Source of the DNA: Poriferisodalis sp965204125
GTDB lineage: Bacteria; Actinomycetota; Acidimicrobiia; Acidimicrobiales; Poriferisodalaceae
Reading direction: 5' to 3'
Assembly: GCF_965204125.1 (NCBI RefSeq)
Contig: NZ_OZ241968.1
Location: forward strand, 3,337,075 to 3,401,074
Length of the DNA: 64,000 nt
Made by a program: the position numbers and the translations under genes
Notes under the pieces: generated by a model
The model's database searches: none
Seen by the model: the letters and a program-made list of their open reading frames with translations, nothing else
What the model was told of the DNA's origin: nothing
Shown here: one piece after another, positions 8,077-16,037 of the stretch
Layout: each line of letters starts with the position of its first letter
How positions within the stretch are numbered: the first letter of the stretch is position 1

Positions 8077-9056
8077 ACCAGGCAGGACCTGAAGCTGGCC
8101 TCCAGTGACTCCCGGTCGAGGTTGCGTCCGATGAACACGAGACGGTTGCGTCGTTCCTCGCCGTCTCCCCACGTCCCTTGGGGTTGGCCGTCAAGCAACA
8201 TGTGGACGCCCTGGAACACGTAACGCTCGTCCCAGCCGGCAATCGACAGGATGCCCTTTGAGCGGAAGATGTCGGTTCCCTTCGTGCGCAAGAGTTCGCC
8301 CAGCCATTCGTTCAGCCGGTCGATATCGAGGTCGCCTTCGGCTTCGATCCCCACCGATGTCACGCTGAGGTCGTGCTGATGCTCGGCATCGGGGTCGAGG
8401 AACTCGGGATCATCGGCCAACACACGATCGAGCGAGAACGCGCCGACCTCGAGGATGGCATCGAGGTCCACCTTGCCGTGCTGGGTCCGGATAATCGGCG
8501 GCAGCGGGTTGATCTGTCGGATGCGGGTCTCCACATGGTCCAGCTCGTTGTTGTCGGCGAGGTCGATCTTGTTGAGCACGACCCGGTCGGCGAACGCCAG
8601 CTGCTCGACGGCTTCGTTCTCGACCCCGTCGGGCTTCTCTTCGTCCAGATGCGGAACCAAGTGCTTGGCGTCGACCACCGTGACGATGGCATCGAGCCGC
8701 AACTGGGCTGACATCTCGTCGTCGACGAAGAACGTCTGAGCCACCGGTGCCGGGTCGGCCAGCCCCGTCGTCTCGATGAGGATCTGGTCGAACCGGTCCT
8801 TGCGCCTCATCAGGTTGCCCAGAATGCGGATCAGATCGCCTCGAACGGTGCAGCAGATGCAGCCGTTGTTCATCTCGAAGATCTCTTCTTCGGCGTCGAG
8901 GACGATGGCATCGTCGATGCCCACCTCGCCGAACTCGTTCTCGATCACCGCAATCCGCTTGCCGTGCTGCTCGGTGAGGATGTGATTCAACAGCGTTGTC
9001 TTGCCCGCACCGAGAAAGCCCGTCAGCACCGTCACAGGAACTCGATCATCAACCAT
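8073..9056 (-). CDS. COG0523/CobW-family metallochaperone GTPase
   Basis: G3E-family GTPase of 327 aa that inserts or traffics a metal ion using GTP hydrolysis. Walker A GFLGAGKTT at residues 13-21, the family's metal-binding CxCC motif in NGCICCTVRG (Cys66, Cys68, Cys69), ENEFGEVGID before it, ETTGLADPAP and the guanine-specificity LNKIDLAD. The C-terminal CobW_C domain follows after about residue 210. Start is ATG 9056; a TACCAT -10 box 7 nt upstream makes the message leaderless, and a 17-bp Zur-like palindrome covers that box. Zinc-starvation induction, as for YciC/ZigA/ZNG1-type members, is therefore likely (inference). Not a cobalamin-synthesis CobW by context. Confidence 0.9.
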   Translation of the reverse strand: MVDDRVPVTVLTGFLGAGKTTLLNHILTEQHGKRIAVIENEFGEVGIDDAIVLDAEEEIFEMNNGCICCTVRGDLIRILGNLMRRKDRFDQILIETTGLADPAPVAQTFFVDDEMSAQLRLDAIVTVVDAKHLVPHLDEEKPDGVENEAVEQLAFADRVVLNKIDLADNNELDHVETRIRQINPLPPIIRTQHGKVDLDAILEVGAFSLDRVLADDPEFLDPDAEHQHDLSVTSVGIEAEGDLDIDRLNEWLGELLRTKGTDIFRSKGILSIAGWDERYVFQGVHMLLDGQPQGTWGDGEERRNRLVFIGRNLDRESLEASFRSCLV

Positions 9057-9063
9057 GACGTAG

Positions 9064-9080
9064 ATGGTAATGATTCCCAT
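9064..9080 (-). promoter_or_regulatory. Zur-like operator overlapping the COG0523 promoter
   Basis: On the minus strand this reads ATGGGAATCATTACCAT: a 17-bp palindrome with a single central base, 7 of 8 base pairs matching. Its core AATCATT and flanks agree with the general actinobacterial Zur/Fur box pattern. The -10 hexamer TACCAT (9064-9069) is part of the palindrome, so a bound repressor would block RNA polymerase. The palindrome is seen; its recognition by the Fur-family protein at 1.9-2.3 kb is inferred. Confidence 0.6.
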
Positions 9081-9150
9081 TCCCGGGTACACGGCGACGA
9101 GTCAAGCCCGAGGTCGACTGAGGCTTCCCCAGCTGCCTCGGCGGTCACTC

Positions 9151-9837
9151 CTAGTCGCCGACGCGGATGGTGAATTCGAGGCCTCCCGTGAAGGGCAAGG
9201 TCATCGTGCGGAGCTTGTTGGCGGGGTCATTGAGGAACTCGAAGTAGGGCTCGTAGCCCTGAGCGGACGCAATGGTGTTGTCGGTGACGACGACGGCGCC
9301 GGGACGCAGGGCTGGGGCGACCAGCTCCAGCGCGTCGAGCGCGACGTGCCAGATGTCGACGAGCAGGAAGTCGACCGGTCCCCCGCAGTCGACCAGCGTT
9401 TCACGCAGATCGCCCTCGCGAAGCTCGATCCACGGCGCGAGACCCGCCTCATCGAAGTTGGCCCGGGCAATGGCAGCCTTGGCCGGCTCGTACTCGGTGG
9501 CGATCACCACGCCGTCGTCATGTCCGTTGTCCCGCACAGCGGCAGCTAGGTAGAGGGTGGACACGCCGTGCGACGTGCCCGCTTCGACAACACGGCGAGC
9601 GCCGAGCGCACGGCCGACCTGGTAGCAGAACGTCGCCTTGTCACGATCGAGCGCGACGAGCTTGTCGCTATAGAAACGACGCATGTTGTCGTCGAAGCCA
9701 CGCTGGCTCCGGTCCTGGCCGCTCACACGCCGTTGCTCCGCAGTGAACGCCGACGTCTCGGCAACTTGCTCGTCGCTCTGGGCATGCAGCCGGTCGAGCA
9801 GCCCCTCCAGCACAGGATCATGCAGCGGTGACGTCAT
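9151..9837 (-). CDS. Class I SAM-dependent methyltransferase (O-methyltransferase/CmcI type)
   Basis: S-adenosylmethionine-dependent methyltransferase of 228 aa. The SAM-binding glycine motif is VVEAGTSHGVSTLYLAAAV, the adenosine-binding acidic residue follows in VIATEYEP, and the third motif is GPVDFLLVDIW. The arrangement fits O-methyltransferases of the catechol/caffeoyl type, with the acid TDNT segment near the active site. Start ATG 9837 has a purine-rich GAGAGGA ribosome-binding site. It is divergent from the Rieske operon starting 193 bases away, so it may methylate a phenolic product related to that pathway, but this is only contextual. Confidence 0.78.
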   Translation of the reverse strand: MTSPLHDPVLEGLLDRLHAQSDEQVAETSAFTAEQRRVSGQDRSQRGFDDNMRRFYSDKLVALDRDKATFCYQVGRALGARRVVEAGTSHGVSTLYLAAAVRDNGHDDGVVIATEYEPAKAAIARANFDEAGLAPWIELREGDLRETLVDCGGPVDFLLVDIWHVALDALELVAPALRPGAVVVTDNTIASAQGYEPYFEFLNDPANKLRTMTLPFTGGLEFTIRVGD

Positions 9838-10030
9838 GCGGTTCCTCTCCCGATCGCCGTGTGTCCTCGGCTGGACGCGTGGCGACGGAGCTGACCGACA
9901 CGTCTCGCCTCGCAGTCGCCATCCATCCGGTCTCGGTCGTTCGCTCGTCGGCGGTCGAGGTCATGCCCTGCTTATATAGCGGAGAGCGGAGTGAATCTCG
10001 CACTGCGTTACCGGGGGAAAGGGGGACGCG

Positions 10031-11164
10031 ATGTCGGATTCGTCCGAGTTGGATCCGCGGGGAACCAGGGCGGCGCTCGACGAGGCCAGCCATGCGCCGG
10101 GTGCGATCTATGCCAGCCCGGAGATCTTCCGTCGCGAGGTGGACGAGTACTTCAAGCGCGAGTGGCTGTATGTGGGACGGGTCGAGGAGCTGGCCGATCC
10201 GGGCGACTTCATGGCGCTGCGCCTGGTCGGCGAGCCCGTGCTGCTGTCGCGCGATCGGGACGGCGAACTGCACGCCAACTACAACATGTGCGTCCACCGG
10301 GGCGTCGAGGTTGCCTACGGATCGGGCAATCTCAAGGCCTTCAGCTGCCCCTACCACGGCTGGGTTTACGGTCTCGACGGCCAGTTGAAGGGAGCTGCCT
10401 ACATGGCCGACTCCAAGGACTTCGACGTCGCCGACTGCGCTCTGACACCGCTGCGGCTCGATGTGTGGCGGGGCAACATGTTCATCAACTTCGACCCCGA
10501 CGCCCGGCCGCTGGCCGACGCGATGGCCGTGCTCGACGAGGAGTTCTCATTCCTCGGGTGGGAGAAGTGCCGCCTGGGCAACAAGATCGACATCGACCTG
10601 GCGTGCAACTGGAAGTTCGTGCACGAGAACCTGATGGACTTCTACCACGTCGGTGTGCTGCACGCGGGAAGCTTCGGCGCCAACTTCAGCTTCGAGCCCG
10701 ACCACGTCAACATCAAGCCCGACGGCGGTCTCTCGATCTTCTACAACGCCGGCCCACCCACCCCCGGGGCCGAGCCGCTGCTGGGCAAGATGCCGTGGCT
10801 AGAGGACCGCCCGCACAGCTTTGCCTGCACTGCGTTCAGGGCGCCCAACCTGACGTTCTTCGGCCGCATCGACTGCATCCGCCCGATGATCGCGTGGCCG
10901 ATCGACGAGGGCCACACCCGGGTGATCATCTACCACCTGTTCCCCGAGGAGTTCTTCGACCGGCCCGACTTCGACGAGACGCTGAAGATCTACCACGACT
11001 ACCAGATCCTGGTGCTCGAAGAGGATCGGCTGATGATCGAGTCGATGCAGCAGGCGATGAGCTCGCCCACCTACCGGCCCGGGCGCATGAGCACCCTGGA
11101 GAAGGGCATTCACAACTACCTCAACGGCTACCTGGACCGCATTGTCGACGGGGCGACCCCATGA
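10031..11164 (+). CDS. Rieske aromatic-ring-hydroxylating oxygenase, alpha subunit
   Basis: Terminal oxygenase subunit of 377 aa that hydroxylates an aromatic or N-methyl/heteroaromatic substrate with O2. Rieske [2Fe-2S] ligands: Cys87-x-His89 in MCVHRG and Cys106-x2-His109 in CPYHGW. The mononuclear iron site is in the segment NWKFVHENLMDFYHVGVLH (about 195-213), with the bridging acid Asp-Phe-Tyr-His. Start ATG 10031 follows a G-rich ribosome-binding region. First gene of a tightly packed operon; its stop overlaps the next start (ATGA). No reductase or ferredoxin gene is adjacent, so electrons must come from elsewhere. Confidence 0.9.
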   Translation: MSDSSELDPRGTRAALDEASHAPGAIYASPEIFRREVDEYFKREWLYVGRVEELADPGDFMALRLVGEPVLLSRDRDGELHANYNMCVHRGVEVAYGSGNLKAFSCPYHGWVYGLDGQLKGAAYMADSKDFDVADCALTPLRLDVWRGNMFINFDPDARPLADAMAVLDEEFSFLGWEKCRLGNKIDIDLACNWKFVHENLMDFYHVGVLHAGSFGANFSFEPDHVNIKPDGGLSIFYNAGPPTPGAEPLLGKMPWLEDRPHSFACTAFRAPNLTFFGRIDCIRPMIAWPIDEGHTRVIIYHLFPEEFFDRPDFDETLKIYHDYQILVLEEDRLMIESMQQAMSSPTYRPGRMSTLEKGIHNYLNGYLDRIVDGATP

Positions 11165-12186
11165 CCGCGACGGTTGCGGGCGCAGCCGACGTGCTGATGC
11201 GCGACTACATGGCGTTGGAACCCGGCGAGACCGTCGTGATCACCGCCGACACCGACAGCGACCCCGAGGTGTGGCAAGCGATCCACCGAGCATCGCTGCT
11301 CGCCGACGCCAATTCATCGGTGATGCTGATCCCGCCGCTGCCGTATCAGGGCCGCCTCGCCGACCCGTACCTCACGCCGGCAGTCTCGGCTGCAGCGCTG
11401 GCCGCCGATGTGTGGATCGACCTCACCTTCCCCTACCTCGCCGGCTCGGAGCTGCACGACCGGGCGATGGAGGGTGGGCACATCCGCTACCTGCTGGGCG
11501 CCGACCTCAACGCCGGCGGCCTGCTGAGGCTGTTCGGGCGGGTCGATCTCGACCGCTACTTCGCGGTGCACCATGCCTTCGATGCGCTGGTGAACGACGC
11601 CGAGGGCAAGACCGTGCGCATCACCGACAGCGGCGGCACCGACGTGAGCTTCACGCTCGGGCCGCGTGGGTTCTCCAAGCCGAGACGGGCCGACAAGCCA
11701 GGAACGGTGCTGGTGCCCGGGCAATGCACGCTGTTTCCCGAGGTCGAATCGGTGAAGGGGCGCATCGAGATCGGCGCCATCTTCCACGAGTACTACACCC
11801 GGCTGCCTGCACCCATGTCGCTCGAGGTCGACGGCCGCATCCGGGCCATCTCTGGCGGCGGCAACGAGCACACTGTCGCCGACCGGGCGCTGCGGCGAGC
11901 GGGCTCCGACGGCAACTACGGATACGTCATCCACTTCACCCACGGCATCCATCCCACGGCCCGAGTCACCGGCGATTCGTTCATCGAGGACACCCGTACC
12001 CAGGGCAACAACGCCATCGGCATGGGCATGCCGTGGTGGGATCCCGGCGGTGGTGAGAACCACCCTGACGCTGTGTTGTTCATGCACACGATCGACATCG
12101 ACGGCCAACGTGTCGTCGAAGACGGCGCCATCGTGGGCCCTGAGTCGCTGGTGGCGCTCGCGGCCGAACTGCAGCCGGTTGTCTGA
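11161..12186 (+). CDS. M29/NicX-like metalloenzyme (aminopeptidase or ring-cleaving dioxygenase fold)
   Basis: Protein of 341 aa resembling the family that contains M29 thermophilic aminopeptidases and the extradiol-type 2,5-dihydroxypyridine 5,6-dioxygenase NicX. Candidate metal ligands sit in the C-terminal half: GGNEHTVADR, HFTHGIHPTARVTG, and NHPDAVLFMHTIDI near the end, as in the family. The start ATG 11161 overlaps the Rieske stop (ATGA). The neighbours are a Rieske oxygenase and a molybdenum hydroxylase, a context that favours ring cleavage of a hydroxylated N-heterocycle over peptide hydrolysis; this is inference. If it is an aminopeptidase it could instead trim an amide. Confidence 0.65.
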   Translation: MTATVAGAADVLMRDYMALEPGETVVITADTDSDPEVWQAIHRASLLADANSSVMLIPPLPYQGRLADPYLTPAVSAAALAADVWIDLTFPYLAGSELHDRAMEGGHIRYLLGADLNAGGLLRLFGRVDLDRYFAVHHAFDALVNDAEGKTVRITDSGGTDVSFTLGPRGFSKPRRADKPGTVLVPGQCTLFPEVESVKGRIEIGAIFHEYYTRLPAPMSLEVDGRIRAISGGGNEHTVADRALRRAGSDGNYGYVIHFTHGIHPTARVTGDSFIEDTRTQGNNAIGMGMPWWDPGGGENHPDAVLFMHTIDIDGQRVVEDGAIVGPESLVALAAELQPVV

Positions 12187-12192
12187 GCCGCC

Positions 12193-13050
12193 ATGAAACC
12201 CGCCCCGTTCTCATTTGTCGCCCCCGAATCGCTCGACGAGGTGGTGAGCGCGCTCGCCGAGCACGGCGACGACGCCCGGGTACTGGCCGGCGGCCAGAGC
12301 CTGGTTCCGCTCATGAACCTCCGGCTGGCCCGGCCCGAGGTGCTCGTGTCGATCAACCGCTGTCACGAGCTCGACTACATCCGGCTTGCGGATGATCGCC
12401 TCGTCGTGGGTGCGCTCGTGCGCCAGATCGATGCCGAGACCAGCCCGCTGGTGCAGGCCGAGTGCCCGCTGCTGGCCACAGCGCTCCCCCACGTCGGGCT
12501 GCCCGCCACGCGCAACCGTGGCACCGTCTGCGGCAGCCTGGCCCACTGCGACCCGCTGGCCGAGCTGCCGGCCGTTGCGCTTGCGTTGGAGGCCGAGCTG
12601 GTGCTCACGAGTGCCGCCGGCGAACGTCGGGTGCCGGCCCACGACTTCTTCGTCACCGAGATGACCACCTGCATCGAGCCGGGCGAGGTCGTCTCGGCTG
12701 CCGCGTTCAGGCGCCAGGACCCAAGTGAGCGAAGCGCTCTGCACGAGGTCTCGAACGGGGGCCACGCATTCCCGGTGGGCGGTGTGGCGCTGCGGTGGGC
12801 CAGCGCGGACGGCGTCTGCACGATGGCACGCATCGCGGCGTTCGGCGTGGGGTCGGTGGCCCAGCGCTTGGTCGACGCCGAGAATGCGCTGGTCGGCTCC
12901 GATCTCGGTCCAGCGGCAATCGCGGCTGCCGTCGAGGCTGCCCGCAACGCAGTCGACCCGACCGGCGACATCCACGCCGACGCTGACTACCGGCGACACC
13001 TGGTCGGCGTGCTGCTCGAACGCGGCCTGCTGGAAAGCGAGGCACCATGA
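12193..13050 (+). CDS. Molybdenum hydroxylase, FAD-binding medium subunit (CoxM/XdhB family)
   Basis: FAD subunit (285 aa) that passes electrons from the [2Fe-2S] subunit to an acceptor in a xanthine-dehydrogenase-family enzyme. FAD motifs: AGGQSLVPLMNLRLARP (residues about 32-48) and RNRGTVCGSLAHCDPLAELP (about 109-128), the variant of the TIGG/GGS loop. Six bases separate it from the M29-like gene and its stop overlaps the CoxS start (ATGA). With the two following genes it makes a complete three-subunit enzyme that hydroxylates carbon next to ring nitrogen or an aldehyde. Confidence 0.9.
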   Translation: MKPAPFSFVAPESLDEVVSALAEHGDDARVLAGGQSLVPLMNLRLARPEVLVSINRCHELDYIRLADDRLVVGALVRQIDAETSPLVQAECPLLATALPHVGLPATRNRGTVCGSLAHCDPLAELPAVALALEAELVLTSAAGERRVPAHDFFVTEMTTCIEPGEVVSAAAFRRQDPSERSALHEVSNGGHAFPVGGVALRWASADGVCTMARIAAFGVGSVAQRLVDAENALVGSDLGPAAIAAAVEAARNAVDPTGDIHADADYRRHLVGVLLERGLLESEAP

Positions 13051-13535
13051 GCGATGAAGTCCAAGTGACCGTCACCGTCAACGGGCGACGCCGGGAAGCG
13101 CGGCTGGAGCCCCGGAGGCTGCTCATCGACTTCCTGCGACACGATCTCGGCCTGACGGGCGCCCACATCGGCTGCGAGCAAGGGGTGTGCGGCGCGTGCA
13201 CGGTGCTGCTCGACGGCCGCACTGCTCGCAGCTGCCTGCACTTCGCCGTGGCGGTCGACGGGTCCGACATCCGCACCGTCGAAGATCTGGCAGACCTCCA
13301 TCAGCTCCATCCGATCCAGGAGATGTTCCACCAGAAGCATGCGCTGCAGTGCGGTTTCTGCACGCCGGGATTTCTCCTCACGACGGTCGAGCTGCTAGAG
13401 CGCACCGCCGACCCCGACGAAGCCGCCATCCGGGAGGCACTGATGAACAACGTCTGCCGCTGCACCGGCTACGCCAACATCGTGGATGCGGTGGCCGAGG
13501 CCGCGGTGGAGCTGCGCCGGGGGAACGGGGCATGA
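13047..13535 (+). CDS. Molybdenum hydroxylase, [2Fe-2S] small subunit (CoxS/XdhC family)
   Basis: Iron-sulfur subunit of 162 aa carrying two [2Fe-2S] clusters. The plant-ferredoxin-type cluster is bound by Cys43, Cys48, Cys51 in GCEQGVCGACTV and Cys63; the second, four-helix-bundle cluster by QCGFCTPG and CRCTGY. Length and motif order are exactly those of CoxS/QorS/NdhS-type subunits. ATGA overlaps at both ends (13047-13050 and 13532-13535) show strict translational coupling with the FAD and molybdopterin subunits. Confidence 0.95.
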   Translation: MSDEVQVTVTVNGRRREARLEPRRLLIDFLRHDLGLTGAHIGCEQGVCGACTVLLDGRTARSCLHFAVAVDGSDIRTVEDLADLHQLHPIQEMFHQKHALQCGFCTPGFLLTTVELLERTADPDEAAIREALMNNVCRCTGYANIVDAVAEAAVELRRGNGA

Positions 13536-15895
13536 GCAGCGAACACAACGGCGCTGTCGGGCAGAGCGTCCTGCGCCGGGAAGACGACTACCTCCTGCGA
13601 GGCCAGGGCCGCTTCGTCGACGATCTGCCCACGCCGCTCAACACCCTGCACCTCGCCTTCGTGCTCAGCCCCTACGCCCACGCTCGGATCACCTCGATCG
13701 ACACGAGCGAAGCAATGGCGCTCGACGGCGTAGTCGACGTGCTCACCGGAGCGGATCTCGCGGCCATGGTGAAGCCGATCGCTGCCCAGATCGAGCTGCC
13801 CGGCTACAGCTTCAACACCCGCGACGTGCTCGCAGTCGACGAGGTGCGGTTTGCCGGCGAGGCGGTGGCCGTGGTGGTGGCCGAGAGCCCGTACCTCGCC
13901 GAAGACGGCATGGAGCTGGTCGACGTCGACTACGAGCCGCTGCCCGCCGTCACCGACATTCACGAAGCCACCGATCCCGCCGCCCCGCAGGTCAACCCGA
14001 CCGTGCCGGGCAACGTCTATTTCGAGGGCCGGTTCGCCACCGACAATGTGGCCGCCGGCTTCGATGCGGCTGCCCACGTGATCGCAGAGGACTTCCACTC
14101 GAACCGCGTGACCGCTGTTCCGATCGAGCCCCGCGGGTGCCTCGCCGTGCCCGAGCAGCCGAACAACCTGGTCTTCTACTCCTCCACCCAAATACACCAC
14201 CTGCTGCGGACGGCCCTGGCCGAGTTCCTCGACGTTGCAGAGTCGACCCTGCGGGTCGTGGTGCCCGATGTCGGCGGCGGTTTCGGCATCAAGGCCGCCC
14301 TGTACCCCGAAGAGTTCGTCTGCGCCGCGCTCGCGCTGCATCTGCGCCGGCCCGTGAAGTGGATCCAGGACCGGTACGGCGCCCTGCTCACCGACGTGCA
14401 TGCCCGCGACAACCACTACCGGGTGGAGGCCGCGATCGACGACGACGGCATCGTGCTCGCGCTGAGGGCCGAGATTCGCACCAATGGCGGCGCCTACTCA
14501 GCGCTGCCGTTCGGCTGCACGCTGGAGACCACCGGCGGCGCCCGCATGATCGTCGGGCCGTACCGCATCACCGAATACGAGTACACAGCCACCGCCGTCG
14601 CTACCCACACCGCGCCGGTGCTGGCGTACCGGGGCGTGGCCCAACCGGTCTGCTTCATGGCGATCGAGGGCATCATGGACCGGATTGCCCGCCGGCTCGA
14701 GCTCGACCCAGCCGAGGTCCGGCTGCGGAACATGGTGCCTACAGCAGAGCTGCCGTGGACCAACATCGTCGGCGTCCGCTACGACACCGGCAGCTTCGTC
14801 GAGTCGCTCGAGATGGCGATGGAGATGGCGAACTACGACGAGTTCCGTGCCAGCCAGGCGCAGGGCCGGCTCGTCGACGGCAAGTACCGCGGCATCGGCA
14901 TCTGCAGCTTCACCGAGGTGAGCGGCACGGGAGCCCCGGGCTGGCGTGCCCGCGGGCTGACTCGCCTGCCGGGGTTCGACAGCGGCACGGTGAAGGTGGA
15001 GCCCACCGGCAAGGTGACGGCCTTCGTCAGCCACGCCCACTCGGGGCAAGGCCACTTCACGACATTCGCTCAGGTTGTCGCCGACGCGCTCGGGGCCCGA
15101 CTTGAAGATGTGACGGTGGTCGAGGGTGACACCGCCGCCGGGCCCTACGGCACGAACACCTTCGCCAGCCGCAGCGCAGTCACGGGCGGCGGAGCGCTGA
15201 TACGCGCCTCGGAGAAGGCCAGGCTGAAGCTGGCGCGGATCGCCGCGTTCATGCTCGAGTCGACGCCAGAAGACATCGTGGTGTCCGACGGCCAGATGCA
15301 CGTCGCCGGCGTGCCGAGCCGAGCCCTCTCGTTCCAAGAGGTCGCCGAGACGGCGTACGCCATGAACACCAGCGACCTTCCCGAAGGCGAGAGCTTCGGC
15401 ATCGAGGAGACCGACTTCTACGACCCGCCCCTGGTCACCATGGCCAACGCCACCCACATCGCGCAAGTGGCCGTCGATGCGGCAGACGGCACCGTCGACA
15501 TCGAGGGATACACCGTCGTGCACGACTGCGGTCGCGTCATCAATCCGATGATCGTCGACGGTCAGGTGATGGGCGGTGTGGCCCAAGGCATCGGCGAGGC
15601 GCTCATGGAGGAGTTCGTCTACGACGAGGACGGTCAGGTGCGCACGGCGACGCTGATCGACTATCTCCTTCCCAGCTCGGTGGACGTTCCCAACTTCCAG
15701 ATCGCGCACATCGAGTCGCCGTCGATTGACACCGTCGGCGGATTCAAGGGCGTAGGCGAAGGCGGCCTGATCGGCGCCGTGCCCGCGCTCGTCAACGCTG
15801 TCGCCGACGCCCTGCTCGACCTCGACGTCAACGTCAACACCAAGCCGCTCCGACCCGCGCTGCTGTCACGCCTCATCCGAGAAGCCGGCGGCTGA
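13532..15895 (+). CDS. Molybdenum hydroxylase, molybdopterin-binding large subunit (CoxL/XdhA family)
   Basis: Catalytic subunit of 787 aa. It binds molybdenum cofactor and hydroxylates the substrate with water-derived oxygen. Visible: N-terminal LRREDDYLLRGQGRFVDD, Moco contact VGGGFGIKAALYPEE, the loop AYRGVAQPVCFMAIE, and the catalytic glutamate region KGVGEGGLIGAVPALVNA near the C-terminus. It lacks the AYxCSFR signature of true CO dehydrogenases, so CO oxidation is unlikely; nicotinate-, quinoline- or aldehyde-type hydroxylation fits better. The start is ATG 13532 within the ATGA overlap; open frame further upstream is the out-of-frame CoxS region. No maturation factors (CoxD/E/F-like) follow. 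Confidence 0.92.
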   Translation: MSSEHNGAVGQSVLRREDDYLLRGQGRFVDDLPTPLNTLHLAFVLSPYAHARITSIDTSEAMALDGVVDVLTGADLAAMVKPIAAQIELPGYSFNTRDVLAVDEVRFAGEAVAVVVAESPYLAEDGMELVDVDYEPLPAVTDIHEATDPAAPQVNPTVPGNVYFEGRFATDNVAAGFDAAAHVIAEDFHSNRVTAVPIEPRGCLAVPEQPNNLVFYSSTQIHHLLRTALAEFLDVAESTLRVVVPDVGGGFGIKAALYPEEFVCAALALHLRRPVKWIQDRYGALLTDVHARDNHYRVEAAIDDDGIVLALRAEIRTNGGAYSALPFGCTLETTGGARMIVGPYRITEYEYTATAVATHTAPVLAYRGVAQPVCFMAIEGIMDRIARRLELDPAEVRLRNMVPTAELPWTNIVGVRYDTGSFVESLEMAMEMANYDEFRASQAQGRLVDGKYRGIGICSFTEVSGTGAPGWRARGLTRLPGFDSGTVKVEPTGKVTAFVSHAHSGQGHFTTFAQVVADALGARLEDVTVVEGDTAAGPYGTNTFASRSAVTGGGALIRASEKARLKLARIAAFMLESTPEDIVVSDGQMHVAGVPSRALSFQEVAETAYAMNTSDLPEGESFGIEETDFYDPPLVTMANATHIAQVAVDAADGTVDIEGYTVVHDCGRVINPMIVDGQVMGGVAQGIGEALMEEFVYDEDGQVRTATLIDYLLPSSVDVPNFQIAHIESPSIDTVGGFKGVGEGGLIGAVPALVNAVADALLDLDVNVNTKPLRPALLSRLIREAGG

Positions 15896-16025
15896 CCGCG
15901 CAGCCTCCTCATCTGAGACAGTCAAACCTGACCGATGCTGCCGAAGGCGCAAGACCTGCCGCGCAAAGTCAGACGCAACGCAACCCCTGTGGGGCTGAAG
16001 AAGTCGGGCGATCAACTCAGCCGTT

Positions 16026-16031
16026 TAGGGT
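16026..16031 (+). promoter_or_regulatory. Leaderless -10 box of the methyltransferase-HNH gene
   Basis: TAGGGT followed by six bases (GTGCCA) and then ATG 16038, placing the transcription start at the start codon. This decides for ATG 16038 over the in-frame GTG at 16032. Confidence 0.5.
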
Positions 16032-16037
16032 GTGCCA

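Noticed and set aside
14498..15709. Antisense open frame of about 403 codons opposite the molybdenum hydroxylase large subunit
   Set aside because: The plus-strand protein is conserved over its full length; the antisense translation has no recognisable motif.
13532..15895. Aerobic CO dehydrogenase large subunit
   Set aside because: The AYxCSFR active-site signature of CO dehydrogenases is absent and the loop reads AYRGVAQP.
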